Below are positions 23,540-30,591 of a DNA stretch of 48,113 bases, in pieces. The translations under genes and the position numbers were made by a program. Source of the stretch: a virus. Position 1 is the stretch's first letter. Each line of letters starts with the position of its first letter. Below the pieces are notes generated by a model. It was not told the origin of the DNA and ran no database searches. It worked only from the letters and a program-made list of their open reading frames with translations. The stretch covers positions 1 to 48,113 of IMG/VR virus record IMGVR_UViG_3300028666_000046; one strand, given 5' to 3'.

Positions 23540-23953
23540 TTATGAATAAAATGAATCTTCTAATTTTTTCTGATAATGTTCCTCAATATCTAAGTATTCT
23601 TGTACTGTAAATTTAACTTGAGTTTCAGATAGTCGTTCAAGATCATCAATAGTTACCTGTCCCCAGTTTTCTAACATCCACTTATAATATTTAATAGGAT
23701 TTCCTTTTTGACCGACATTGCATCCATAGCATTGAGGGTGACAACCTCGTTCATCAAATAAAATTGCATTATGCCTTCCTGGTATAAAGTGACCTGCCTG
23801 TATCACTCCTTTTCCTGACATTGGGTATCTTCGACCACAGGTAACACAAGTATTAAGATTTCCAATATGTCCATTATATCTTACCCATTTTTGGAAAGCA
23901 TAAACTGCTCTCTTTTTGGCTTTACTCAGTGTTAATTTTTTTTGTTTTTTCAT
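23540..23953 (-). CDS. ninG: NinG-family recombination nuclease
   Basis: 137 aa from the ATG at 23953. It carries the NinG/Rap signature: a basic N-terminal helix, CVTCGRRYP zinc knuckle, QAGHFIPGRH with the HNH-type catalytic histidines, and GCHPQCYGCNVGQKGN as the second knuckle. Lambda NinG acts in phage recombination by cutting branched DNA. It follows recA, in line with a recombination role. No Shine-Dalgarno is visible: the start lies directly after a strongly folded RNA (23956-24100). A TTG start at 23980 would place the N-terminus inside that fold. Confidence 0.8.
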   Translation of the reverse strand: MKKQKKLTLSKAKKRAVYAFQKWVRYNGHIGNLNTCVTCGRRYPMSGKGVIQAGHFIPGRHNAILFDERGCHPQCYGCNVGQKGNPIKYYKWMLENWGQVTIDDLERLSETQVKFTVQEYLDIEEHYQKKLEDSFYS

Positions 23954-23955
23954 AA

Positions 23956-24100
23956 GTTCAAATCGGGAGCCAAATGACAACTGATTTCACATGTTGCTTA
24001 GAAATCCATTTGGCTGAGACTTTACCCAGTCTATCTTCTCAGACTAGAAAGGAGGTAGGGGGTAAACCCCACTTCATTCGCTGGATCTCCCGATTTCAAC
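23956..24100 (-). ncRNA. Compact structured RNA between recA and ninG
   Basis: On the minus-strand RNA: P1 pairs 24087-24100 with 23956-23969 (13 of 14 bp); P4 pairs 24007-24013 with 23970-23976, topped by GATTTC/GAAATC (24001-24006 with 23983-23988); P3 pairs TCTCAG/CTGAGA (24037-24042 with 24014-24019); P2 is GGGG TTTA CCCC (24059-24070). P1, P4 and P3 abut without unpaired bases. The P4 loop GCAAC can pair with GTTGT (23977-23981), giving an H-type pseudoknot. AGTCT/AGACT pairs offer alternative P3 folds. Could be a cis-regulator, a processed ncRNA or a ribozyme; no known class recognised. Confidence 0.6.
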
Positions 24101-24911
24101 TCATGAATCCATGACCATCAATTTTTAAAAGTACAACTTTCATAGGCGGTGCCATTTTATTTTTCTTAATAGTAACTTTGTGATTTGTAGAAAGTAAAGT
24201 CTCACCACGTTTGTTGTTTCCAGTTCTTCTCATATCTATTCTCACTGAGGCATAGAATTTCAAAGCATTTCCACCAGGAGTAGTTTCCTGTGGCATGAAT
24301 CCAAAACCACCTAATTTAGCTCTGATTTGATTTGTGAATATTACAAGAACTCCATTTTTATTAGTTGGAGAAACTATCTTTCGGAGAGCCTTTCCCATCA
24401 TGCGTGCCATACCTCCTATATTAGCGTCAGACATGTCTCCTTCAATTTCAGCTCTAGGAGTTAAGGCAGCGACAGAATCAACTACTACAAGACCAATCTT
24501 TTTAGAGATTATAAGGCTTTCAAGAATATTAAGTGCTTGTTCACCATCATCAGGCTGACTTATAAAGAGTTTGTTAAAATCGACTCCAAGAGCTTCAGCA
24601 CGGGCTTTATCAAGAGATTGCTCGGCATCTATGAAGGCACATCGGATTCCATCCTTTTGAGCTTCAGCGATAACTGAAAGAGCTAAGGTTGTTTTGCCAC
24701 TTGCCTCTTGACCCAAGATCTCGACAATTTTTCCTTTCGGGAGTCCACCAATACCAAGAGCTTTGTTAATCGCTTCCGAACCTGTTTTAATAACTTCAAC
24801 ATTTTCATTAAATATTTTACTACCTAATTGGGGAAGAATTATTGAGCCATCTCCATACTGCTCGTTAATTGTTTTTACAAGAGCTTTCTCTTGCTTGAAC
24901 TCATCAGCCAT
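24096..24911 (-). CDS. recA: RecA-like recombinase lacking the C-terminal domain
   Basis: 271 aa. A clear RecA ATPase core: QLGSKIF in the N-terminal region, GGLPKGKIVEILG, Walker A GQEASGKTT (67-75), Walker B VVVDSVAAL near 142, loop L1 around EGDMSDANIGGMARMMGKALRK, FTNQIRAKLG and the TTPGGNALKFYASVR segment. The protein stops just after KNKMAPPMKV, where normal RecA (about 340-350 aa) continues into its C-terminal DNA-entry domain. The stop codon touches the structured RNA at 23956-24100. It probably forms filaments on ssDNA for phage recombination. Overlaps the next gene upstream by 8 bases. Confidence 0.9.
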   Translation of the reverse strand: MADEFKQEKALVKTINEQYGDGSIILPQLGSKIFNENVEVIKTGSEAINKALGIGGLPKGKIVEILGQEASGKTTLALSVIAEAQKDGIRCAFIDAEQSLDKARAEALGVDFNKLFISQPDDGEQALNILESLIISKKIGLVVVDSVAALTPRAEIEGDMSDANIGGMARMMGKALRKIVSPTNKNGVLVIFTNQIRAKLGGFGFMPQETTPGGNALKFYASVRIDMRRTGNNKRGETLLSTNHKVTIKKNKMAPPMKVVLLKIDGHGFMS

Positions 24912-25494
24912 TTCTGTCTCCCCAATTTCCCAAAGATTTAAGCTCAGTCATATCATCATAGAAATTCACGATCCATTTCTGTTGCTCTTCACTCCAGTAA
25001 AAATTGGGTTTACCATCTATATTAGCTTGAGTTTTATTTTGTCTAACAAAGTCGTTGTAACGAAGATCCCTAGCTTCCTCAACTTTGGCTATAGCTTCGT
25101 CTCGATCTTCAATTTTCTTAATTGTTGGAGCGAGCATGTGGAGACGAGCAATTCCAAGTTTAGAAATTTCATCAGGATTTAAACCTAACTTCTCGATAAA
25201 TAATTCATAAATTCTTATACAGGCATACGCTTTTTCTCGGGAGAAATCTAAATCATCCGAATTACAATACTGAGAGAAATCTTCATAGTCTAAATTCTTA
25301 TAAAGTTTACGATCCCTTATAACTTTGAGCATGTGCCCCATTGCTATAAAGGTGATGTTTTCAAGTTTTCGTGCAACAACAAGTTTCTTGTTAAGATCGA
25401 ATGCTAAATCACTATCAGGAAGAGTCTCGTCAAAAACAAATGATTTTGATAAGTCTATAGTAGGCTTGTATTTTTCAAGGTAATCATCTGACAT
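24904..25494 (-). CDS. Putative DNA-binding protein of the replication block
   Basis: 196 aa from the ATG at 25494 in a TAATATG junction; a longer frame to 25566 only overlaps the upstream gene. The middle (ITFIAMGHMLKVIRDRKLY, FSREKAYACIRIYELF, KLGIARLHMLAP) resembles a family of phage helical proteins with a helix-turn-helix-like core that sense or bind DNA. C-terminus is tryptophan-rich. Role in recombination or replication inferred from position beside recA. Confidence 0.55.
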   Translation of the reverse strand: MSDDYLEKYKPTIDLSKSFVFDETLPDSDLAFDLNKKLVVARKLENITFIAMGHMLKVIRDRKLYKNLDYEDFSQYCNSDDLDFSREKAYACIRIYELFIEKLGLNPDEISKLGIARLHMLAPTIKKIEDRDEAIAKVEEARDLRYNDFVRQNKTQANIDGKPNFYWSEEQQKWIVNFYDDMTELKSLGNWGDRNG

Positions 25495-25495
25495 A

Positions 25496-25834
25496 TTAGT
25501 AAGGTCTTCTTCGAGGGTTAATTCCCATCCCCATTCTGGCGTTCTGGTCTTCAATTTCATCCTCAACTCGATAAACTACTTTCAATTTTTCAGGAGGCAA
25601 TGTTAAATCTCTGACCATTCTTTCAAGGAAAAGAATTCTTTCTCTGGTTTCGTTACTCACTCGATATTCACTGTCTCTAGTGACAGAAGACATTTTTTCT
25701 TCCATAGTTTCTTTAAAGGAAGTTATTTTATCAACAGCTCTTTGAAGTTCTCGATAACGAACTTCCCATTCACTGGCATTTAATTTTGCTTCAGCTAATT
25801 CTGTTTTAAGTTTTTTGATTTGTTTATTTGTCAT
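25496..25834 (-). CDS. Coiled-coil hypothetical protein
   Basis: 112 aa, long heptad-bearing helices (KKLKTELAEAKLNASEWEVR, RILFLERMVRDL) and an Arg/Pro-rich end. ATGA-type coupling to the preceding gene. No known domain; may be an assembly factor for its neighbours. Confidence 0.55.
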   Translation of the reverse strand: MTNKQIKKLKTELAEAKLNASEWEVRYRELQRAVDKITSFKETMEEKMSSVTRDSEYRVSNETRERILFLERMVRDLTLPPEKLKVVYRVEDEIEDQNARMGMGINPRRRPY

Positions 25835-26055
25835 TTTGTATTTTTCCCTAATTTAACTTCTTTTCTTTCAATGGTATGTTCTGGCTTTACATCTTGAAGA
25901 TAAAGATTTCTTATAATTCTTTCGTATCTATCCATCAAAAATTGGTTTGTGTCTTGTTCAATTAGCATTCGATCTGATAAAGCATGGAGTTCGGCTTGTA
26001 GCCCGAAAACTATTTCTGCCTTAGTTTTAAGAGGTTTCTTAAAAAAGTTAAACAT
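25831..26055 (-). CDS. Small helical hypothetical protein
   Basis: 74 aa, helical with LQAELHALSDRMLIEQD and RYERIIRNLYLQD, basic ends. Overlaps the downstream gene by four bases. No domain recognised. Confidence 0.5.
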   Translation of the reverse strand: MFNFFKKPLKTKAEIVFGLQAELHALSDRMLIEQDTNQFLMDRYERIIRNLYLQDVKPEHTIERKEVKLGKNTK

Positions 26056-26056
26056 A

Positions 26057-26254
26057 TTATTTTACTGGTGTCATCTGGTAACAAGCATGTTTAGATTCCA
26101 TAAATCCCCAAGGTTTTGTAGTTACACAAACTATCCCTGCATCTTTGAAAACATCGTCACTATTAGTTGGGAAAAGTGTGATTAAAGCTACCAATCCTAT
26201 CACTCCTACAATAACGCTTACGATAATTAAAGCAAACATTTTAAACTCACTCAT
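26057..26254 (-). CDS. Small membrane protein
   Basis: 65 aa. One strong hydrophobic segment (MFALIIVSVIVGVIGLVALI) near the N-terminus, then a short polar domain with two Cys and a DDVFKDAGIVCVTTKPWG segment. Possibly an anchored regulator or exclusion factor. The start overlaps the SSB gene's stop. Confidence 0.55.
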   Translation of the reverse strand: MSEFKMFALIIVSVIVGVIGLVALITLFPTNSDDVFKDAGIVCVTTKPWGFMESKHACYQMTPVK

Positions 26255-26940
26255 TTTCCTTCCTCCTCAAAAATCTTTTTAGCTGCTTTTACTTGCTCGG
26301 TATCTTCTGTTGGGGTAGGTGGTTCTTCAGTATCGGTATTTCCACCTGAATTTATTTGATTCATATCGTAGGATTGAGCTTTAAGATATTCTTCTTGTTC
26401 CTTTTCACTTAAAGGAAGAGAGTCGGCTGAGTCAACTACGTCCAAAGCATATCTAGCTGCACCAGGTTTACCTGTATTTTTAAGAACAAAATCTCTTTCC
26501 ATAATTTTAACTCCATTATTAGCTTTGTCGTCAAATCCTTTTTTAACTCCGTAAGTTGTTTGAAGAATTCCAGCTGTTTGAGTATCTCGGTTAAGCACAG
26601 AATAATAAAATTCCATAGCAACAGCTCTTCCGTCTTTACGAGCATCTTCTTTAAGAGCACTTGCAGCTTTTTTATCTCCACTGGCTTCAGCCTTTTTAGC
26701 TTGTGCCATTAACTCGAAAAATTCATTACAATGTTCACACTCTTCTTCACCGTTTGTATTTATTCGAGGACATGGAACTACATTCCATTTTCCTTCTTCA
26801 TCAGTTAAAAAGTGTTTTCCAGTATGACGGTCATATTCTTGAGCGATTCTGAAGGTTACTTTTTCATTAGCTTTTTTAACTCGAATAAAGTTACTTCCTG
26901 TTTTTGGAATATCTTCACCGATTTTTGTTGATTGCATCAT
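26251..26940 (-). CDS. Single-stranded DNA-binding protein (gp32-like analogue)
   Basis: 229 aa. Its N-terminal half has the order seen in phage gp32-type SSBs: a basic and aromatic beta strand (FIRVKKANEKVTFRIAQ), a CP..(x8)..CEHC zinc-like cluster, and an OB-type strand set with AMEFYYSVLNRD. The C-terminus is acidic and Pro/Thr-rich (TDTEEPPTPTEDTEQ), as in SSBs that recruit partners with an acidic tail. Position between helicase and recA genes supports the call. Confidence 0.65.
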   Translation of the reverse strand: MMQSTKIGEDIPKTGSNFIRVKKANEKVTFRIAQEYDRHTGKHFLTDEEGKWNVVPCPRINTNGEEECEHCNEFFELMAQAKKAEASGDKKAASALKEDARKDGRAVAMEFYYSVLNRDTQTAGILQTTYGVKKGFDDKANNGVKIMERDFVLKNTGKPGAARYALDVVDSADSLPLSEKEQEEYLKAQSYDMNQINSGGNTDTEEPPTPTEDTEQVKAAKKIFEEEGK

Positions 26941-27197
26941 TTTATTTTTTCAATCTTTCTAATTGCTTTTTCGTAATAATCTAACATATTTCTTAAATCA
27001 ACAAGTATTTTCTCTTTAGCTTGTTCTCTTGAAGTTGACCAGTTTTTCTTTTCTCCAACCATTTTTCTTGGAACCATAATAACTGCTCCTTCTGCTGCAA
27101 CGTGGTCGGTAATGTAGCCTTCTTTAACTTGACCAATAATGTGGAGAACTTCGCAAGTTCCTTGGGTATTAAATTTGTAAACTTCTTTAATTTCCAT
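26937..27197 (-). CDS. Hypothetical protein, leaderless early gene
   Basis: 86 aa from the ATG at 27197 (MEIKEVYKFNTQGTCEVLHI), chosen because it lies six bases after a -10 TATTAT. A beta-rich start and a helical, Lys-rich C-terminus. No family recognised; first gene of the SSB-recA-ninG transcription unit. Confidence 0.6.
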   Translation of the reverse strand: MEIKEVYKFNTQGTCEVLHIIGQVKEGYITDHVAAEGAVIMVPRKMVGEKKNWSTSREQAKEKILVDLRNMLDYYEKAIRKIEKIK

Positions 27198-27203
27198 ATC
27201 TAT

Positions 27204-27232
27204 ATAATAGCACAAATTCTGTTAATTACAAG
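27204..27232 (-). promoter_or_regulatory. Promoter with operator-like spacer
   Basis: Minus strand weak -35 CTTGTA, spacer ATTAACAGAATTTGTGC (17), -10 TATTAT, six bases to ATG. Confidence 0.65.
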
Positions 27233-27239
27233 GGGCAAA

Positions 27240-27560
27240 CTAGCCAAAGATTTGTCTGGCTTGTTCGACTGTGTCAAGTAGCACTCCTTGTTCTGGTTCT
27301 GGATCTTCTAATGGAATAAGAGGAACTGTGATTATTTCAGTCATTTCATCTTTAAATCCCTGCGGGACTTGGGCTTTATCGAGAGCTTTGAGGATAGCTT
27401 TGTCGAGTTTATTTTGCTCTAAATTAACCATCTTTAATTCTTTGTGGGTTTCATCGGTGGCCTTTTTATTCCAAACCAATTGTTTCAAATCCCACCATTT
27501 GTTACCAAGAATTTCTTGGCGATCTAAAAGTCCAAATAGTAATTTATTTTGTGTAATCAT
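27240..27560 (-). CDS. Hypothetical protein coupled to the helicase
   Basis: 106 aa, helical N-terminus (LLFGLLDRQEILGNKWWDL) and an acidic, Pro-rich C-terminal part (IPLEDPEPEQG). It starts in a TAATG overlap with the helicase stop. It could be a helicase loader or partner, but no motif proves this. Confidence 0.5.
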   Translation of the reverse strand: MITQNKLLFGLLDRQEILGNKWWDLKQLVWNKKATDETHKELKMVNLEQNKLDKAILKALDKAQVPQGFKDEMTEIITVPLIPLEDPEPEQGVLLDTVEQARQIFG

Positions 27561-28351
27561 TACATTTCTACAATTTTGCCTCCTGGGGCATTTAGTCTAA
27601 ATCTAAAATCATTACCAGAAATTCCACGTCTATTTTTACGAAGTCTTAAAATAAACTCCTGTGGAGATTCTCCATCTTCGATAAAGAAACCTAAATCACA
27701 GACAGTTCCAATCGAGCCTGATCCTTTATACTCTACAAGATCTTTTTTTCTTTTATCCCTCACCAGTTGATTTGAAAGCTGAGAGAGAGCAAGAATACAA
27801 ACATTATTTTCTTTCGCAAGCTTTTGAAGTCGAAGAGCGATAGTTGAAAGTCTTTCGTATTCTTCAGAAATTTTCATCATAATATTTTGGATAAAGTCGA
27901 TCACCACAAAATCATATTTATTTTCCTTTATAAGTTTTTCCAGTTCTTCTAATTGGTAAACTCCATCTTGGAAATCCATGAATTCGTCATAAACCTGAAG
28001 TTCTGCTCGAGCATTGTTTTTAGTTTCTTCTTCTCCCTCTGAAAGCATTTTTATCATGATCTTAGTTGGAGAGATATTGGCTTCTCCTCCCATTAAACGG
28101 GACACGATCATCTCATTTGAAATTTCAAGAGAAAAATACACGGATTTATATCCGCTGGTTGCCATGTGATAAAAAATACTGGCACCAAATAGAGATTTTC
28201 CTCCACCTGTTTTTCCACCAAGAACCACCAACTCTTTTTTAAGAAAGCCACCTTCCAAAACAGAGTCGATTTGATGAAAACCAGTAGGAAGTATTTCAAT
28301 ATCCTTTTTATTTTCCTCAATCTTTTTTGCTATTTCTTCAAACTTTGCCAT
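27560..28351 (-). CDS. DnaB-like replicative helicase (RecA-fold core only)
   Basis: 263 aa. Walker A GGKTGGGKS (45-53), FSLEIS after the next strand (as in DnaB FSLEM), Walker B strand FVVIDFIQNIM near 145-155, ALSQLSNQL as the motif H3-like block and an Arg-rich end (LRLRKNRRGISG) typical of DnaB C-terminal domains. It lacks the N-terminal primase-binding domain of full DnaB (about 450 aa), so primase contact must differ. It should form the hexameric replication helicase or a related ATPase. Confidence 0.8.
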   Translation of the reverse strand: MAKFEEIAKKIEENKKDIEILPTGFHQIDSVLEGGFLKKELVVLGGKTGGGKSLFGASIFYHMATSGYKSVYFSLEISNEMIVSRLMGGEANISPTKIMIKMLSEGEEETKNNARAELQVYDEFMDFQDGVYQLEELEKLIKENKYDFVVIDFIQNIMMKISEEYERLSTIALRLQKLAKENNVCILALSQLSNQLVRDKRKKDLVEYKGSGSIGTVCDLGFFIEDGESPQEFILRLRKNRRGISGNDFRFRLNAPGGKIVEM

Positions 28352-28637
28352 AATCTACTCCTGTTCCTTTACAAACTGGACACTCTTCAGGTTTTTCACC
28401 TTTATACAAAGTTCCATTGCCGTAACATTCTTTACATTTATATTTTTGATTTACAACTTCAGCTATTTGCTTAAAAGTTTTTACAACAAAAGATGGGTTT
28501 ATCGAACAATCATCAAAGTCTACTGTTCCTTCGTCTCGGTGATCCATGTAAAACTTGTATTGATTTTCAGTTAGATAAATATTTTCTTCTCCTTTGCTGG
28601 AAACAATCACCCATTCATAAATTAGTTTCTTATTCAT
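28338..28637 (-). CDS. DnaJ-type zinc-finger protein
   Basis: 99 aa. The C-terminal third contains CKECYGNGTLYKG and CPVCKGTGVDYG, two CxxCxGxG-like knuckles like those of DnaJ, which bind zinc and proteins. The N-terminus is a small beta domain. It overlaps the helicase start by 14 bases and lies after the initiator, so a chaperone-like role in helicase loading is a reasonable guess. Confidence 0.6.
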   Translation of the reverse strand: MNKKLIYEWVIVSSKGEENIYLTENQYKFYMDHRDEGTVDFDDCSINPSFVVKTFKQIAEVVNQKYKCKECYGNGTLYKGEKPEECPVCKGTGVDYGKV

Positions 28638-29198
28638 TTAAACCACCCCCCTTCCATCTACATAAACTCTTTTTTTCTTTTCAAATTGCGGAAATGGTTT
28701 GGAAAACAAAGAACCTTTTAATTGTTGACCAAACTTACTTTTCCGAGCTTTTCTTTGTTCCCGAGCTTGGTATAAGTCTTTCAGTTCAGTATTAGCAGAG
28801 TCTTTGCTAACTATATTATTCTCTACCTTATTACTCTCTACACTATCTAGTCCGTTTTCGGACATAGGGGTATGTCCGTTTTCGGACATAGGTATAGCCG
28901 AATTTGTATATAGGGGTACAAATATCTTACGTTCAATTATTTTTTTGTTCTCATCTCTAACAAGTTCTACTCGAATTAGACTTTTATTTTTAAGGTTTGA
29001 AATTGAAGTAGAGATTGTATGTTTGTTTTTTTGAATTTGGATTCCTAACCAGCTATTTGAAGCAAAGCAGTAACCTTTCATGTTAAGTAGTCCTAGAATT
29101 CTTCCGTAAACCATTTTGTCACAATCAGAAAGATCTTCTTTTCCCATTACTTGTGGTGGAATTAAACACCAACCTAGTTCTATATTTTTGTTATTCAT
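28638..29198 (-). CDS. Winged-helix replication initiator candidate
   Basis: 186 aa. Residues 1-90 form a winged helix: LSDCDKMVYGRILGLLN, then SWLGIQIQKNKHTISTSISN as recognition region, then LIRVELVRD as wing. A flexible region follows and contains two copies of PMSENG, encoded by the tandem repeat at 28850-28892, then a basic C-terminus. Phage O-type or DnaD-type initiators have this plan with iterons inside the gene. It is the first gene of a leftward unit and has an SD-masking leader. Confidence 0.6.
   Translation of the reverse strand: MNNKNIELGWCLIPPQVMGKEDLSDCDKMVYGRILGLLNMKGYCFASNSWLGIQIQKNKHTISTSISNLKNKSLIRVELVRDENKKIIERKIFVPLYTNSAIPMSENGHTPMSENGLDSVESNKVENNIVSKDSANTELKDLYQAREQRKARKSKFGQQLKGSLFSKPFPQFEKKKRVYVDGRGVV
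28850..28892. repeat. Tandem palindromic iterons inside the initiator gene
   Basis: Two 19-base copies of GTCCGTTTTCGGACATAGG begin at 28850 and 28874, a period of 24 bases. Each holds the palindrome GTCCG TTTT CGGAC. AT-rich sequence lies on both sides. As in lambda O, a repeat inside the initiator gene suggests the replication origin. Confidence 0.6.
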
Positions 29199-29205
29199 AA
29201 AATTA

Positions 29206-29250
29206 CCCCCACACGTTGAACAATCCCATTTAGAGGAAACCGTGTGGAGG
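29206..29250 (-). promoter_or_regulatory. Shine-Dalgarno-masking hairpin of the initiator leader
   Basis: In the minus-strand RNA CCTCCACACG pairs with CGTGTGGGGG over 10 bp (one U-G), covering the G-rich ribosome site of the initiator gene. The pairing is imperfect on the opposite strand, which points to function in this RNA. Confidence 0.5.
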
Positions 29251-29281
29251 TCTTAGTTGGAAAAGGACTGTTCATGTAGTT

Positions 29282-29332
29282 AATATAAATCTTATTTAGC
29301 CCTTTTGCAACTATATCTTTGTGTGATATATT
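29282..29332. promoter_or_regulatory. Divergent promoters sharing one -35 (TTGCAA)
   Basis: The self-complementary TTGCAA at 29305-29310 can serve both strands. Rightward: 16-base spacer, -10 TATATT (29327-29332), seven bases to ATG at 29340. Leftward: 17-base spacer, -10 TATATT (29282-29287), then a leader of about 75 bases to the initiator gene. Confidence 0.55.
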
Positions 29333-29339
29333 GACTCAA

Positions 29340-29864
29340 ATGCTTACAGTAGTCATTCCTTTTAAATCTAATCCAACTAACCTAGCAGTTTTACTTGCTC
29401 AACTTCAACCTCAGTTAAATCCAGATGATGATATTTATATTCTCGACAGTTCTTCTGATCGTTCAGCTCTTAAATTAGCAGCTCTTTATGGAACTACTCG
29501 CTCATATATTTTTGTGGAAATTGGACCTTATGGAAAAGCACTCGAAGCAGGTCTTGAATCAATGGCTGATAATAACCAACACGCTCTTTTATTCTTAAAT
29601 GAAAATTGTTTTATTTCTTCAACTTTTGTCGCCAATATGAAAAAGGCAATCGACTCACCTTATCAAATTGTTTCGCCAAGAGTTTACAGAAATCCATATC
29701 ATAAAATGGATTCCAACTTTAAGCTTTACAACTCACCAATTCGAGAGTTGGTCGAAGCAGAAGACTTTAACGCAGATTGTTTTCTTCTTACAAGACAAAG
29801 TAAGAAATCTTACGGACTTCTTGTCAATGAGTATGTGACAGTCAATCGCAATTTCAATATATAA
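29340..29864 (+). CDS. Short GT-A-like glycosyltransferase
   Basis: 174 aa from the ATG at 29340; an upstream TTG at 29319 lies within the promoter. It begins LTVVIPFKSNPTNLAVLLAQL and has DDIYILDSSSDRSALKL and an ALLFLNENCFIS strand where GT2 enzymes carry DxD; here N-E-N replaces it, so catalysis is doubtful. Length is about two thirds of a GT-A domain. It stands apart from the sugar island between replication and virion genes. Confidence 0.5.
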   Translation: MLTVVIPFKSNPTNLAVLLAQLQPQLNPDDDIYILDSSSDRSALKLAALYGTTRSYIFVEIGPYGKALEAGLESMADNNQHALLFLNENCFISSTFVANMKKAIDSPYQIVSPRVYRNPYHKMDSNFKLYNSPIRELVEAEDFNADCFLLTRQSKKSYGLLVNEYVTVNRNFNI

Positions 29865-29865
29865 T
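29860..29865 (+). promoter_or_regulatory. -10-only promoter for the transglycosylase-like gene
   Basis: TATAAT TAGAAT ATG, six-base gap; overlaps the end of the GT-like gene. Confidence 0.65.
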
Positions 29866-29871
29866 TAGAAT

Positions 29872-30591
29872 ATGACACTTCAGGATATTGTTAATGGACT
29901 AGGAAACGGCATTGGTGCTGGATTCGGTGCTGTCGGAAATGGAATGGTTGGGGTTGGTCAGTTTGTTGACAATCTTTTAAATGGTTCCAAACCAAAAACT
30001 CCTGCTGTTCAAGCTGCACCACCAAATCTTGCTGCAATAGTTAAAACTGCTTCTGTCCCAACAGCAGCTCCAGTAGTTCCAACGACAACTCCTGTGGCAA
30101 CACCTCCTAGCAACTTAGCTGATCTTACCAAACAAATACAGAATGGTTTTAGTAACTGGAGTGGTGGTACACCACCTCCTATTGCAACACAGTCTGCAAA
30201 TCTCGCTACAGCAGGTCAGGGACTACCAGATCCTTTATTGCCTGCAATCATGACTTTAATAGAATCTCGTGGTATGCAGGATGCTACTCCAAAAGCAAAT
30301 GCTAATCCATATAATATTTTTTATCCAGGTACTCAAAATTCTGTTGATTATCAAGGAAATCCAGATACAGCTATTCTTGGTGGAACAACTCCTAGTGGAG
30401 ATAAAAAAGCTGGTTTTATTGGAAGTCTAAAAGGTGGAATTTATAATGATTACTTAAAATCTGGAAACTTAGCTGATTTTTTCTCTCACTACAGTCCTCC
30501 AAGTGATGTAGCTGGTGGAGATCCAAATAATCCTACAATGCAGGATCTTCTTGATCGCTATGCGAGTTTGAGGTCGAATTTTGTAAAGTAA
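29872..30591 (+). CDS. Virion-associated peptidoglycan hydrolase-like protein
   Basis: 239 aa. A Gly-rich, hydrophobic N-terminus, a long Pro/Thr/Ala linker (residues 40-105), then a C-terminal domain with LPAIMTLIESRGMQ, where the ESRG matches the catalytic Glu region of lysozyme-like transglycosylases, and NPYNIFYPGT, similar to the N-x-x-N-I motif of glucosaminidase/SLT folds. Promoter class and composition fit a late virion protein that opens the wall at infection. Its last 59 bases overlap the convergent helicase gene. Confidence 0.55.
   Translation: MTLQDIVNGLGNGIGAGFGAVGNGMVGVGQFVDNLLNGSKPKTPAVQAAPPNLAAIVKTASVPTAAPVVPTTTPVATPPSNLADLTKQIQNGFSNWSGGTPPPIATQSANLATAGQGLPDPLLPAIMTLIESRGMQDATPKANANPYNIFYPGTQNSVDYQGNPDTAILGGTTPSGDKKAGFIGSLKGGIYNDYLKSGNLADFFSHYSPPSDVAGGDPNNPTMQDLLDRYASLRSNFVK

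Noticed and set aside
23540-24911. Group I intron with NinG as homing endonuclease inside recA
   Set aside because: The truncated RecA and the folded RNA next to an HNH-type gene suggested it, but no RecA C-terminal exon follows ninG: only about 20 bases remain before a terminator.
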